Shown: positions 15,859-24,585, numbered from the stretch's first letter. The stretch: 64,000 nucleotides of DNA from Pseudomonas sp. N3-W (GCF_024970185.1 NZ_CP103965.1:4979001-5043000); one strand, 5' to 3'. Numbers and translations are program-made. Notes: generated by a model from the sequence alone, not told the origin.

Positions 15859-17125
15859 GCCAGTCTTTGCCCTGATTGACTGCAACAGCTTCTATGCGAG
15901 CTGCGAACGAGTGTTCAGACCCGACCTGGCAAAGACACCTATCGTGGTGCTGTCCAACAACGACGGTTGTGTGATCGCGCGCAGCTACGACGCCAAGCCT
16001 TTCGTGAAAATGGGCCAGCCGTACTTTCAAATCAAAGATCACCTTCGCCGGCATGGAATCGTGGCTTTCAGCAGTAATTACGCTCTGTACGGCGACATGA
16101 GCGAACGCGTCATGACGATCATCGAATCGATGGTGCCAGCGCTCGAGGTCTACAGCATTGACGAGGCGTTTGCCGATCTGACCGGCGTCCCAGGCGATCT
16201 ATCTGCTTTTGGGCGGCATATGCGTTCCACTCTTTTCAAGCGCACGGGGGTTCCAGTCGGGGTGGGTATTGCCCGCACCAAAACCCTGGCGAAGCTCGCC
16301 AACCATACCGCCAAAAGGCTGCTGGACATCACTGGTGGTGTAGTGGATCTGTGCGATCCTTTCAAACGGGACTGGACGCTGCGCAACACCGATGTCGGCG
16401 AGGTCTGGGGCATCGGCAGGCGCATGAAGGCCCACCTGGAAACAATGGGCATCAAGACCGCCATGGACTTGGCGAAAGCCAATCCGTGGATGCTTCGTCA
16501 GACATTCAGTGTGGTGATCGAGAAAACCGCTCGCGAGCTTGCCGGCACCTCCTGTCTGGAACTGGGTGAAGCTGACCCACCCAAGCAAGAGATTTGCTGT
16601 AGCCGGATGTTTGGCACCCGGCTCACGCAGATCGAACCGATCAAGGAGGCCGTCGCCACCTACACCCAGCGCGCGGCGGAAAAGCTCAGAGCGCAAAACT
16701 CGCTGTGCAAGAAGATCCGCGTGAGTATCAGGACAGGCATGTTTAATCCCGAAGAAGCGAAGTATGCGAATGGCGCACTTGTCGAATTACCCTACCCGAC
16801 CAACGACGTTAGACTCATGACCAAGGCTGCGACCGAAGCGGTCAATCGCCTCTTCCGACCGGGCTTCAAGTACAGCAAGGCAGAGGTTCTGCTGATGGAT
16901 TTGCGACAGCCCGGCGAGTTCACTGATGACCTGTTTGCGCATTCCCAACCTGTTGCGGCGGACAAAGTGATGACCGTCCTAGATAAGATCAATGGCCGCT
17001 GGGGAAAGGGGGTTCTTCGGCTGGCCAGCGTGCCGGCGGCGCCAGATTGGGCTATGCGCCGGGAGTTGATGAGTCAGAGCTACACGACCAAGGTAAATGA
17101 GCTGTGGACGGTGACAGCCCGATAA
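15845..17125 (+). CDS. umuC: UmuC, Y-family catalytic subunit of DNA polymerase V
   Basis: 426 residues, the usual length. FALIDCNSFYASCERVFRPDL holds the first catalytic Asp and the conserved aromatic steric region; VYSIDEAFADLTG holds the other two acidic residues. GVGIARTKTLAKLANH and VWGIGRRM are the fingers/thumb and helix-hairpin motifs, followed by the little-finger domain and the C-terminal DUF4113-like tail (MTVLDKINGRWGKGVLRLAS). With UmuD' it makes error-prone polymerase V. Operon with umuD under the LexA box. Confidence 0.95.
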   Translation: MKTLEPVFALIDCNSFYASCERVFRPDLAKTPIVVLSNNDGCVIARSYDAKPFVKMGQPYFQIKDHLRRHGIVAFSSNYALYGDMSERVMTIIESMVPALEVYSIDEAFADLTGVPGDLSAFGRHMRSTLFKRTGVPVGVGIARTKTLAKLANHTAKRLLDITGGVVDLCDPFKRDWTLRNTDVGEVWGIGRRMKAHLETMGIKTAMDLAKANPWMLRQTFSVVIEKTARELAGTSCLELGEADPPKQEICCSRMFGTRLTQIEPIKEAVATYTQRAAEKLRAQNSLCKKIRVSIRTGMFNPEEAKYANGALVELPYPTNDVRLMTKAATEAVNRLFRPGFKYSKAEVLLMDLRQPGEFTDDLFAHSQPVAADKVMTVLDKINGRWGKGVLRLASVPAAPDWAMRRELMSQSYTTKVNELWTVTAR

Positions 17126-17130
17126 CGGCG

Positions 17131-17152
17131 CCGCAAAAAGCGTTTGCGGTTT
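17131..17152 (+). terminator. Weak terminator-like hairpin after umuC
   Basis: CCGCAAA (17131-17137) pairs with TTTGCGG (17143-17149) and is followed by only three Ts. It lies just after the umuC stop. A weak terminator at best. Confidence 0.4.
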
Positions 17153-17349
17153 AAATAGCGCCGTCGTGAATGAAGCCTTTCGGCCAGAAGCTGCCCGTGG
17201 ACAGGCTAGTGGCAAAACAGTAATTTTTGCGATAAGGCTGACGGAAAATGGTCAGCAGAGGGTCATTCAATGGGGAGTCCACGTATGCCTACTTTGCCTA
17301 TAGCCTCTGAAAACAGCCTCATCTGTGGATCGACAGCGGTGGGAGTCCT

Positions 17350-18042
17350 TTACAACTCACAAGCGACGCCATCGTCGTCGAAGTAGTAAATGTTTTCATG
17401 CTTGTAACCCCACTTACCGTCTCTGATTCGGATATGTGGCTCGAATGTGAAGCACGCCACCTCGCCCAGCTTTCGTTTGTTACCCGACTCAATGTAAAGC
17501 CTTTGATCGCGCTGCTCGCAGATACTGTGACCAACGTTGCCAAGAAAATCGAGATTTTCGAAACCCATATCGATTATTGACTCATTCGCCAACTCGAACA
17601 GTTCATTGAAAGTGGTTTCAGGACTGACTGTTTGTAGCATGAGGGCATGCAGACTGCGCTCTGCTTCATACCCTCGAGTGAATTCATCACCTAGCGGCAC
17701 CAAACGACAGACACCATCCTCGACATAGAATGAGCGTGCGCAATCGCCCCAAGCACTCCCTGATCGGGGGCTGAGGTCGACGGTCACAAGATTATTCAGA
17801 CCCACTTTTTCGCTGCTTGGTCGATAGTCTCGACCCGACACAGAAATCGAACTGCGCGATCCGAGTAGTACGAATGCCGGACAGTCGTAATACCAGGTAT
17901 CGGGAAAACCTGCTTGTGTCAGTAAATCAGCTGCAATTCTTGCGATTGAAGACTCGGTCAAGTCTGGCTTTATTTGGTCAACGAGCTGCGCGAGGACGGA
18001 TTTCGCTGCTGTCTGTACAAGTACGTTGCGTGGTGCTGGCAT
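17350..18042 (-). CDS. M24-family (aminopeptidase P/creatinase fold) protein
   Basis: 230 residues from the ATG at 18042, chosen for the GAGGC upstream; a form starting at 18093 adds 17 residues. Pita-bread-fold metal ligands are visible: VTVDLSP...WGDCAR (two Asp), GNVGHSI (His), FTFEPHI (Glu) and KHENIYYF (Glu). Length and order fit M24 metallopeptidases with only the catalytic domain. The family includes Xaa-Pro aminopeptidases, creatinases and binding-only members; the substrate is not evident. It faces umuC tail to tail. No signal peptide. Confidence 0.82.
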   Translation of the reverse strand: MPAPRNVLVQTAAKSVLAQLVDQIKPDLTESSIARIAADLLTQAGFPDTWYYDCPAFVLLGSRSSISVSGRDYRPSSEKVGLNNLVTVDLSPRSGSAWGDCARSFYVEDGVCRLVPLGDEFTRGYEAERSLHALMLQTVSPETTFNELFELANESIIDMGFENLDFLGNVGHSICEQRDQRLYIESGNKRKLGEVACFTFEPHIRIRDGKWGYKHENIYYFDDDGVACEL

Positions 18043-18111
18043 AAGTGAAGCCTCTATCGTCGTCCTTGGTTGATGGAGCAGGCGTTTGAGCAAAACTGTA
18101 CGTCAGCTAAT

Positions 18112-19728
18112 GGCCGATTCTGTTGAAAAAGTCGGATTTTCAAATGGCCTGAACTCAGGCACGACCACCACCGGAGAACCTACTCACCACATAGAGTGGT
18201 TTTTCGGCCCTTCGGTGACCTTTGCTGTTCTGTTATTGGGTTAATTTGAGGTTTTTTACTTGGTGCAGGCGCACCTATCCCGTGACCGGTGGCCCTTGAG
18301 ATGAAAATTTGGCCAGCCGTCGCAGGTTCTGCACCGCAGCGGCCAGCGTGAATTCATCCGTCGCGCCACTCATGCCACGTAGCCGCAGGCGATCCAATTT
18401 CAGGATGCGCTTGAGGTGGGCAAACAACATTTCGACCTTTTTACGTTCGTGGCGAGAGCGCTGATATGCCGGCGTTGCTGCAATGCGCCGAGCCACATCG
18501 CGAGCGGCTTCATGGACGCTGCGAGCGATCTTGCGGAACGCTGTATTCGGGCAGCACTTGGCTTTCATCGGACACGTAGCGCAGTCGGTCTGGCGGGATC
18601 GGAAGATGATGGTGTTGGCTTTGGTGACGTGTGAACGCTCATTCTTGAAGGCTCGCCATTCGCTGCGCAATGGGTTGCCGGCCGGGCAGCGGTATTCCTC
18701 AGCCTCTTCATTCCAGTGGAAATCGTTACTCGAAAAGCTGTTGTTCTTACGCTCGGTTTTGTCCCACACCGGCACATGCGGCTCGATGTCTTTTTCCTCC
18801 ACCATCCAGGCCAACATCAGCGCGGTACCGTAAGCGGTGTCGCCAATAAGGCGCTCTGGCTTGATGTCGAACTGCGCTTCGACCCGATCGATCATCGTCT
18901 TGGTGCTCTCGACTTCTGCGGTTCGATGAGCCGGTGTGGGTTCCACATCCATGATCACGCCGTGCTCGGTATCGATCAGATAATTCGTGGAGTAAGCGTA
19001 GAAAGCAGGGCCGCCTGGAGCAGCCGTCCAGCGGGCCTGAGGATCCGTCAGCGACAGGCGTTTCGGTAGTGTTTCGGCCAAAGCCTCCTCATCGAGGCCT
19101 TCAAGGTACTCACGCACGGCGCGGGTGCTCAGGGCCGGATCGCTCCAGTTGACCTGTTCATCACCCGGTACGCCGCGCTGCCGGCTGGCATCCGCTTTGA
19201 TGATGCTGGCGTCCACGGCAAAGCCTTCACCTTTAACCAAGCCTGCGTCCATGCAACGACGCAGCACTTCATTGAACAGCCAGCGAAATAGATCGCTGTC
19301 CCGAAAACGGCCGTGTCTATTTTTGGAAAAGGTCGAGTGATTGGGGACTTCATCTTCAAGGCTTAACCGGCAGAACCAGCGATACGCCAGGTTCAAATGG
19401 GTCTCTTCGCACAGCCGCCGCTCGGAGCGAATACCGTAGCAATAGCCCACGATCAGCATGCGGATCATCAACTCAGGGTCAATCGAAGGACGCCCAATTG
19501 GGCTGTAAAAATCGGCGAGGTAATGGCGCAAGTCGCTCAGATCGAGACACCGATCAATGCTGCGCAGAAGGTGATTGGCTGGGATGTGATCTTCAAGGTT
19601 GAACGAGTAAAACAGCCGTTCCTGCCCACTCGATAACTGTCCCATCATGCTGCGTGCTTCCCTGCTGGCCAATGCAGAGATTTTGCCGCAGGCCAGACAG
19701 GGGAGCTACTTTTTCAACAGAATCGGCC
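18112..19728 (-). mobile_element. IS1182-family insertion sequence, complete
   Basis: About 1617 bases bounded by perfect 21-base terminal inverted repeats (18112-18132 and 19708-19728, starting GGCCGATTCTG and ending AAAAAGT). It encloses one full transposase gene on the minus strand. No clear target-site duplication is seen in the flanks (CTAAT on the left, GAAAA on the right). The element lies between the M24 gene and the AraC regulator. Confidence 0.9.
18275..19672 (-). CDS. IS1182-family transposase
   Basis: 465 residues, intact. The N-terminal DUF772-type region includes LRHYLADFYSPIGRPSIDPELMIRMLIVGYCYGIRSERRLCEE. The DDE catalytic core follows, with Asp in GFAVDASIIKAD, Asp in RLIGDTAYGTA and Glu in RKKVEMLFAHLKR. 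A four-Cys cluster lies in between (YRCPAGN, CATCPMKAKCCP), as expected for this family. No frameshift, so the element may still move. Confidence 0.95.
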   Translation of the reverse strand: MASREARSMMGQLSSGQERLFYSFNLEDHIPANHLLRSIDRCLDLSDLRHYLADFYSPIGRPSIDPELMIRMLIVGYCYGIRSERRLCEETHLNLAYRWFCRLSLEDEVPNHSTFSKNRHGRFRDSDLFRWLFNEVLRRCMDAGLVKGEGFAVDASIIKADASRQRGVPGDEQVNWSDPALSTRAVREYLEGLDEEALAETLPKRLSLTDPQARWTAAPGGPAFYAYSTNYLIDTEHGVIMDVEPTPAHRTAEVESTKTMIDRVEAQFDIKPERLIGDTAYGTALMLAWMVEEKDIEPHVPVWDKTERKNNSFSSNDFHWNEEAEEYRCPAGNPLRSEWRAFKNERSHVTKANTIIFRSRQTDCATCPMKAKCCPNTAFRKIARSVHEAARDVARRIAATPAYQRSRHERKKVEMLFAHLKRILKLDRLRLRGMSGATDEFTLAAAVQNLRRLAKFSSQGPPVTG

Positions 19729-19797
19729 GAAAACAGACACTCATAAAACAACCGCTTTCTACCCTAAACACACGTCCCTACCCGCAGGTCGGCAGCG

Positions 19798-20814
19798 TCA
19801 CATGAAGCCATGGAAACGTCGCCACTGAGAGGGTGAAAGCTTCTCCCACTTTCGAAAAGCCCGATGGAAAGAGTTGGCGTCCTCGTAACCGAGCAGATAG
19901 GCCACCTCTTTCAGTTCAAGGCCCGGATCAGCCAGCAGGTGCAATCCCATTCGGCGTCTGGCCTCGTTGAGCAGTGCAATGAACGTCGTACCCTCGGACG
20001 CTAATCGTCGTTGCAACGTGCGCTCGCTCTGCAAGAGTTCCCGGGCGAGGCTTTTCAAGCTTGGCCGTCCACCCGCCAGTGCGCGTTTCAGCACTTCAAT
20101 GACCTGCTCACAGAACCCGATTGGCGCTTCAATCGCGCGAATCGCGGCGGCGAGGCCGGGCGTCATCATGTGGAGAACTTCCGGATTGTGCTCAAGAAAA
20201 GGCAGACCGATGTCAGAAGTGCGAAGGATCAATTCGTCACGGGCAGCGCCGTAGAGAATGGGACAGGCGAAATAAGCCGAGTGAGTTTCCAGCGTTTGCT
20301 TGGGCCGTCGCAAGCTCAATGACAGAGGCTCAATGTGTTTACCGGTGCCTCGTCGACCGAGTTCCAGTGCCAAGGCGAAACACGCCTCGACGGAAAGATA
20401 AGGCGCCGGCCCCGTGCCGGAAGGCCACTGAATTGTGAGTGAAACGGTGCCTTCGCGCTCGTCGATGCAGAGTTTGTCGGGGCTGCATAGACGCTGGAAG
20501 CGCGCCAACCGCGCGAGGCCGTCACGAAAGTCAGCCGCATATAACGCAGTGAGGAACGCCAGTTTGTGTTTCGCGCTGGGCGTATCACGAACCATCTTTA
20601 TCGCGAAGGCAGGGTCTGCCGAAAGCATCTCAATGGCGTTCCAGACGGCAAACAGTTGCTGCGTGCTGACAAAGGCAGACTCGTTCAGGTGTAGGTCATG
20701 GGGTAGTTGTGCGTGCAGCTGAATCAACGAGGGATCCAGTCCTAACTGCTCAATCGATTGCCAGAACACCCTGGGCAATTTACACCGCTCGGCGCTGGTT
20801 TGAAGGTGCGACAT
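19798..20814 (-). CDS. AraC-family transcriptional regulator
   Basis: 338 residues from ATG 20814, chosen because GGAG lies 8 bases upstream; the frame continues 5' to 20883 without support. The N-terminal 220 residues resemble the arabinose-binding-like domain of OruR/ArgR2-type AraC proteins. The C-terminus has the two-helix-turn-helix HTH_18 domain (SLKSLARELLQSERTLQRRLASEG; LKEVAYLLGYEDANSFHRAFRKWEKLSPSQWR). It diverges from the glutathione transferase gene at 20967 and probably controls it. Confidence 0.88.
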   Translation of the reverse strand: MSHLQTSAERCKLPRVFWQSIEQLGLDPSLIQLHAQLPHDLHLNESAFVSTQQLFAVWNAIEMLSADPAFAIKMVRDTPSAKHKLAFLTALYAADFRDGLARLARFQRLCSPDKLCIDEREGTVSLTIQWPSGTGPAPYLSVEACFALALELGRRGTGKHIEPLSLSLRRPKQTLETHSAYFACPILYGAARDELILRTSDIGLPFLEHNPEVLHMMTPGLAAAIRAIEAPIGFCEQVIEVLKRALAGGRPSLKSLARELLQSERTLQRRLASEGTTFIALLNEARRRMGLHLLADPGLELKEVAYLLGYEDANSFHRAFRKWEKLSPSQWRRFHGFM

Positions 20815-20966
20815 TTCTATGCTCCGAACCGCAGGAGGGCGGCAATGCGTAATGCAACGCGCCGCTAATGGCGCGTTCCGCAAGTATTCTGGCGTAAACC
20901 GCCCACGGACTGATGCAGCTTCGCTCTTACCATTGTCGTCAACAAATCGAGCGAAAGGAGCTCACG

Positions 20967-21641
20967 ATGACAATGATTTTCTACACCAACCCCAATTCAC
21001 GCGGACGCATGGTGCGCTGGATGCTCGAAGAAATCGGCTGCGCCTACGAAACGGTGATTATGGATTACCAGGCGATCAGTCAGGCTGACCGTTGGGGTGG
21101 TGCTGCGCTGGCTGCGCCGACGGTGGCCGACGCTGATGATTCACGCGTTGGTTTTTTTCGCGACGTGAACCCGATGGGAAAGATCCCTGCGCTAGTGCAT
21201 AACGGGCAAACCATAACAGAAACCGCGGCCATCTGTGCGTACCTGGCTGATGCGTTTCCTGAAGCCGGGTTGGCTCCTGAGGCCGCCAATCGAGCGGCCT
21301 ATTACCGTTGGCTGTTTTTTGCAGCGGGGCCTCTGGAGCAGGCGGTGACTAACCACCGCGCCGGTTTCAACCCAACCCCGGCACAGGAGTTTTTCTTTGG
21401 CTACGGGAGCTACGAGCGTACCGTGGATCAGCTTGAACGCGCGGTGTTGGCGCATCCCTTTATTGCCGGGGAGCACTTCACCGCTGCGGACGTGTATGTT
21501 GGCTCCCACATCGGCTGGGGGCTAGGCTTGCAAACCTTGCCGCCCAGAGCTGCGTTCATCGCTTACGCCGAGAAATTAACGAGCCGCGACGCCTTTAAAC
21601 GTGCGGTGGCGAAGGATCAAGAATTGCTGGGTGCCGCCTGA
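20967..21641 (+). CDS. Glutathione S-transferase family protein
   Basis: 224 residues from ATG 20967 behind AAAGGAG. The thioredoxin-like N-terminal domain runs IFYTNPNSRGRMVRWMLEEIG, then NPMGKIPALVHNGQTITETAAICAYLADAFP with the cis-Pro and the glutathione-binding Glu-Thr. A helical C-terminal domain follows. An insertion of about 18 residues between the first helix and the NPMGK loop (GGAALAAPTVADADDS) is unusual for the family. Cytoplasmic. Probably regulated by the divergent AraC protein. Confidence 0.9.
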   Translation: MTMIFYTNPNSRGRMVRWMLEEIGCAYETVIMDYQAISQADRWGGAALAAPTVADADDSRVGFFRDVNPMGKIPALVHNGQTITETAAICAYLADAFPEAGLAPEAANRAAYYRWLFFAAGPLEQAVTNHRAGFNPTPAQEFFFGYGSYERTVDQLERAVLAHPFIAGEHFTAADVYVGSHIGWGLGLQTLPPRAAFIAYAEKLTSRDAFKRAVAKDQELLGAA

Positions 21642-21750
21642 TCCTTGAGGCTGAGCGTCGCCAATCGCGACTGGGTGCTATCGACCTCAAGCGGCGTGAT
21701 GGCCGAAGTGCACGCCATAAACTTTTCAGAAGATTCAGAGAGGCGTAGTA

Positions 21751-22503
21751 ATGTCGATCAACCGACTCGACTTCACCACACGTTTGCTTATAGACGCGGG
21801 CATCGGAAAAGGGATGCGAATCCTCGATGTGGGCTGCGGCTCGGGTGATGTTTCTGTTCTGTTGTGTGATCTGGCGGGAGGAGATGGAGAGGTCGTCGGC
21901 GTTGACCATGACGCCGATGCGATTGCCATCGCACGCCAGCGCAGCGCCGCAAAAGGTCACTCTTCACTAACGTTCATCCAATGCGAACTCCTGGAACTGC
22001 AGGACTCTGTCGGTACGTTTGACGCCATTGTCGGGAGGCGCGTCCTGATGTATCAAAGGGATGCGGTGGCGACGATCCGAGCGCTGTCGAAGTGCTTGCG
22101 TTCGGGCGGCGTCATGGTCTTTCAAGAACACGATACGACGATGGCGCCTGCGAGCCTGGATCCTTTCCCTCTGCATAAAAGAGCGCAATTTTGGATACAA
22201 GAAATGATTGCTCGTGAAGGCGCTGATCTACATATAGGTTTCAATCTACACCGCATTTTCACCCAGGCCGGCTTGACGGTTGAAAGCGTGCGCGCTGAAT
22301 GCCTGGTACAAACACCTGATGCGCCCTACAGCCTTGGCGGCATTGTTCGAGCGTGCTTGCCGCGAATCATTGCACTAGGGGTGGCCAGTGTAGAAGACGT
22401 GGATATTGAAACGTTGCAAGAGCGACTCGATCAGGAGCGTTCAGCCTCTTCAGGTGTATACATCGGCGATGTGATGTTCGGAAGCTGGGCACGAAAAGTT
22501 TGA
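21751..22503 (+). CDS. Class I SAM-dependent methyltransferase
   Basis: 250 residues. Motif I MRILDVGCGSGDVSVLL and the acidic end of strand 2 (VVGVDHD) give a Rossmann-type SAM-binding site, with the post-II region FDAIVGRRVLMYQRDAVATIRALSKCLRSGGVMVFQEHD. The methylated substrate cannot be deduced. It is 109 bases downstream of the GST gene on the same strand and might share its transcript. A 20-base perfect palindrome at 22541-22560 follows the stop. Confidence 0.85.
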   Translation: MSINRLDFTTRLLIDAGIGKGMRILDVGCGSGDVSVLLCDLAGGDGEVVGVDHDADAIAIARQRSAAKGHSSLTFIQCELLELQDSVGTFDAIVGRRVLMYQRDAVATIRALSKCLRSGGVMVFQEHDTTMAPASLDPFPLHKRAQFWIQEMIAREGADLHIGFNLHRIFTQAGLTVESVRAECLVQTPDAPYSLGGIVRACLPRIIALGVASVEDVDIETLQERLDQERSASSGVYIGDVMFGSWARKV

Positions 22504-22540
22504 TGCCTACGAGTGACGTGGGAGCGTGTTGTACGAATGC

Positions 22541-22560
22541 CTGCCTTCGGCCGAAGGCAG
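22541..22560. terminator. Perfect 20-base palindrome after the methyltransferase gene
   Basis: CTGCCTTCGG followed at once by its exact reverse complement. It is 38 bases past the stop. It lacks a T-run, so it could be a weak terminator or a binding site. Confidence 0.4.
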
Positions 22561-22612
22561 TCACCTGCGGGTGTGAACAATCGGCCATTAGCAGACATCG
22601 ACATCTCTGAAG

Positions 22613-22690
22613 TTAGGCGCTCCTTTTCATCCGCTCGCGGTATTTGTTACTTATAAGCACACCATAATCGGCGTGATTATCTTTGTTCAA
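22613..22690 (-). pseudogene. Fragment of the duplicated small gene seen intact at 23207
   Basis: The minus-strand reading NKDNHADYGVLISNKYRERMKRSA corresponds to VKDNHAAYGVVTRGECRELTSRLL of the protein at 23207-23506. Only this central stretch remains; the 5' part is missing and the 3' part ends early. It belongs to copy A of the local duplication described separately. Confidence 0.6.
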
Positions 22691-22818
22691 AAGTGACTCC
22701 GATAACGTGTATTGAAGTCGACCCTTCGCGCCAGCGCCTACACAAACCAGCCAATGACAAGCGATATAGTATGCGCATGATAGCTCCAGCTCAGTTATCA
22801 GCGTTCCGAGAGTCTGCT

Positions 22819-23118
22819 TTGAACACACCAAACCCACATGCCGATTTCAACGCTCTCATCAACGCCCCGAAATTTTCCGATGACCCCGTTGGGCACCGGC
22901 AGAAGAAGTGGTGGCAGCTCATCGCTGAAGACGTCTACAAAAGCACATCCAAAGAAGCATTGCTCCAAGGCAGAGGCAGAGCCGAAGGCTATATCGACGG
23001 CCTAGTGGACGCGGGGCATTTGTCGACGAGAGACACCGAGCGCGACTATCTCATGTTGAGTATCGTCCAGCTGCGGCGTGAGTTTTTGCAGAAACTGCTG
23101 AACGAGTATCGTCACTGA
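22819..23118 (+). CDS. Hypothetical protein, duplicated family, copy A
   Basis: 99 residues from a TTG start at 22819. I chose it because it aligns with the ATG of copy B at 23660 and gives the same length (TPNPHADFNALINAPKFSDDPVGHRQKKWWQLIAEDVY). The protein is helical and soluble, with LLQGRGRAEGYIDGLVDAGHLSTRDTERDYL and a C-terminal LRREFLQKLLNEY. It carries no known motif. Change of the start from ATG to TTG may lower its expression relative to copy B. Frames reaching further upstream are not conserved between the copies. Confidence 0.7.
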   Translation: MNTPNPHADFNALINAPKFSDDPVGHRQKKWWQLIAEDVYKSTSKEALLQGRGRAEGYIDGLVDAGHLSTRDTERDYLMLSIVQLRREFLQKLLNEYRH

Positions 23119-23206
23119 GCGAATGCGAGCAGTGAATCCGTCCGACGGCAAAAATGGTCATCACAAGATAGAGGCAGCCGCTGCATTTGTGAACGGACGC
23201 GGTGCG

Positions 23207-23506
23207 TCAGTCGTCTCCCCAAGGATGGAATTTGTCCCCATACCTAGCGTGTAAAGCACGATTGCGTTCGATCCGCCTAATCCACGGATCGTAGTCCCCT
23301 GGCAATGCGGCGAGCTTAGCGCTAATGATCATTTGCACTGTTTCATCACGCAGTAACCTACTGGTCAGCTCGCGGCATTCGCCACGCGTCACCACACCAT
23401 AAGCGGCGTGATTGTCTTTAACGTAGAGATCGGTCATTCCCACCCGCATATGACCATGTTTTTCTACGTCATAGGGGTAGATGTCCTCTAGGCTGAGGTG
23501 TCCCAT
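23207..23506 (-). CDS. Hypothetical protein, divergent partner of the duplicated family
   Basis: 99 residues from ATG 23506 (MGHLSLEDIYPYDVEKHGHMRVGMTDLYVKDNHAAYGVV). The centre reads RGECRELTSRLLRDETVQMIISAKLAAL and the end YGDKFHPWGDD. It is soluble and has no recognised domain. It diverges from the plus-strand gene at 23660 with 153 bases between. A broken copy remains at 22613-22690 beside copy A, so the divergent pair was duplicated as a unit. Confidence 0.65.
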   Translation of the reverse strand: MGHLSLEDIYPYDVEKHGHMRVGMTDLYVKDNHAAYGVVTRGECRELTSRLLRDETVQMIISAKLAALPGDYDPWIRRIERNRALHARYGDKFHPWGDD

Positions 23507-23959
23507 ATCGAACTCCAGGTTTCAAAGGCGCCATCGAAAGCCTGCGCCATCATTGAAGTCGTTCCTTCGCGCCAGCGCCTACAAAAGCCAGCCAACAGCA
23601 AGCCATTAAATGTGCGCATGATAGCCTCGGCACAGCCATCACTGTTCTGAGAATCCGATATGAACACACCCGACGCACGTGCTGATTTCAACACCCTGAT
23701 CAACGCACCAAAATTTTCGGACGACCCAATCGGGCAGCATCAGAAGAAACGGTGGCGACTGCTGGCTGAAGACATTTACCAAAGCACCACAATAGAGACA
23801 CTGCTCGAAGCGAGAGGTAAAGCGGAAGGCTACATCCATGGCCTTGTAGATGCCGGACACCTCTCGACCAAGGACTACGAGCGTGATTACCTTATTCTGT
23901 GCATCGCTCAAAGGCGGCGTGAATTCCTGCGCAAATTGCTGAGCGAATACGGTTACTGA
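23352..23959. repeat. Copy B of a diverged tandem duplication (partner 22613-23118)
   Basis: Counterpart of 22613-23118. It keeps both genes intact (23207 minus, 23660 plus) and the region between them, which copy A has partly lost. Confidence 0.75.
23660..23959 (+). CDS. Hypothetical protein, duplicated family, copy B
   Basis: 99 residues from ATG 23660 (MNTPDARADFNTLINAPKFSDDPIGQHQKKRWRLLAEDIYQS). The same family and length as the protein at 22819, sharing DFN.LINAPKFSDDP, AEGYI.GLVDAGHLST and RREFL.KLL.EY. Helical and soluble, no known domain. It diverges from the gene at 23207. Confidence 0.7.
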   Translation: MNTPDARADFNTLINAPKFSDDPIGQHQKKRWRLLAEDIYQSTTIETLLEARGKAEGYIHGLVDAGHLSTKDYERDYLILCIAQRRREFLRKLLSEYGY

Positions 23960-24009
23960 AGCAATAAACTCATGTTTTGCAGCACTGCAAAGCGTCTCGG
24001 GAAGTGTTT

Positions 24010-24543
24010 TTACGTCCTCATCAAGGCTCTCAGCTTGAGCCGTAGTTCCTGCTGGATCGGCACTGAGCTAAGGCCCAAGTCAGGATCAGTGCGAATCAAC
24101 CTTCGATCGTCATCCGGCCAGCTTTCAACAGGATCATCATCTAGGGCGATCCAATTCGTCAGGCCGGCCCTGGTTACCGCAGCACGGATCTGCTGGTAGC
24201 GGCTGTGCATGTCGTAGCCCTCAAACGGAGCCCTGGGCATCCTTGAGTGCCATGTACTGCTAACGGTGAGAGCCTGCAACTCTGGCGGTAAAGCAGCGCG
24301 TGCACGGCGGTAACCGAGGATGCGCACCCAGCTTGTCGATAAGCTGATTTTGACCTGAGGAAATTCCTTCAGTATCTCTACAAGGATTCCGGCATGCATC
24401 ATGAGGTGTCCGGGTGCACGCAACACCAAACCACTCCGGGTACGGTAAACGTCATCTGGGTGCAGCACCCCATCAAAATCGAGAAATAGAACTCGATCAT
24501 TCGGCGCCAGCCGGCTGCTTGTCTGGCAGTTCGAATCAAGCAT
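24010..24543 (-). CDS. HAD-domain protein
   Basis: 177 residues. FLDFDGVLHPD is HAD motif I with both catalytic aspartates, ISLSTSWVR is motif II, and IALDDDPVESWPDDDRRLIRTDP carries the acidic motif IV. This compact form without a cap resembles the HAD domains found in RNA-repair and other uncharacterised bacterial proteins. The substrate is unknown. It is the last gene of a minus-strand run from 26.3 kb and lies 42 bases beyond the VbhA-like gene. Confidence 0.8.
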   Translation of the reverse strand: MLDSNCQTSSRLAPNDRVLFLDFDGVLHPDDVYRTRSGLVLRAPGHLMMHAGILVEILKEFPQVKISLSTSWVRILGYRRARAALPPELQALTVSSTWHSRMPRAPFEGYDMHSRYQQIRAAVTRAGLTNWIALDDDPVESWPDDDRRLIRTDPDLGLSSVPIQQELRLKLRALMRT

Positions 24544-24585
24544 GGTAAAGATCCATCAAAGCCGGCCTTCCTGGGAATTAACTGC

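Larger units (their letters stand above)
22613..23118. repeat. Copy A of a diverged tandem duplication (partner 23352-23959)
   Basis: Bases 22613-22690 match 23352-23430, and 22697-23118 match 23540-23959. The shared stretches include CCTTCGCGCCAGCGCCTAC and GCGCATGATAGC in the region before each plus-strand gene. Copy A lacks about 110 bases that in copy B hold the start of the minus-strand gene. The copies have diverged well beyond a recent event. Confidence 0.75.

Noticed and set aside
22613..22837. 74-codon minus-strand frame taken as a whole gene
   Set aside because: Only its last 26 codons match the intact copy at 23207; the rest reads through the promoter side of the facing gene.
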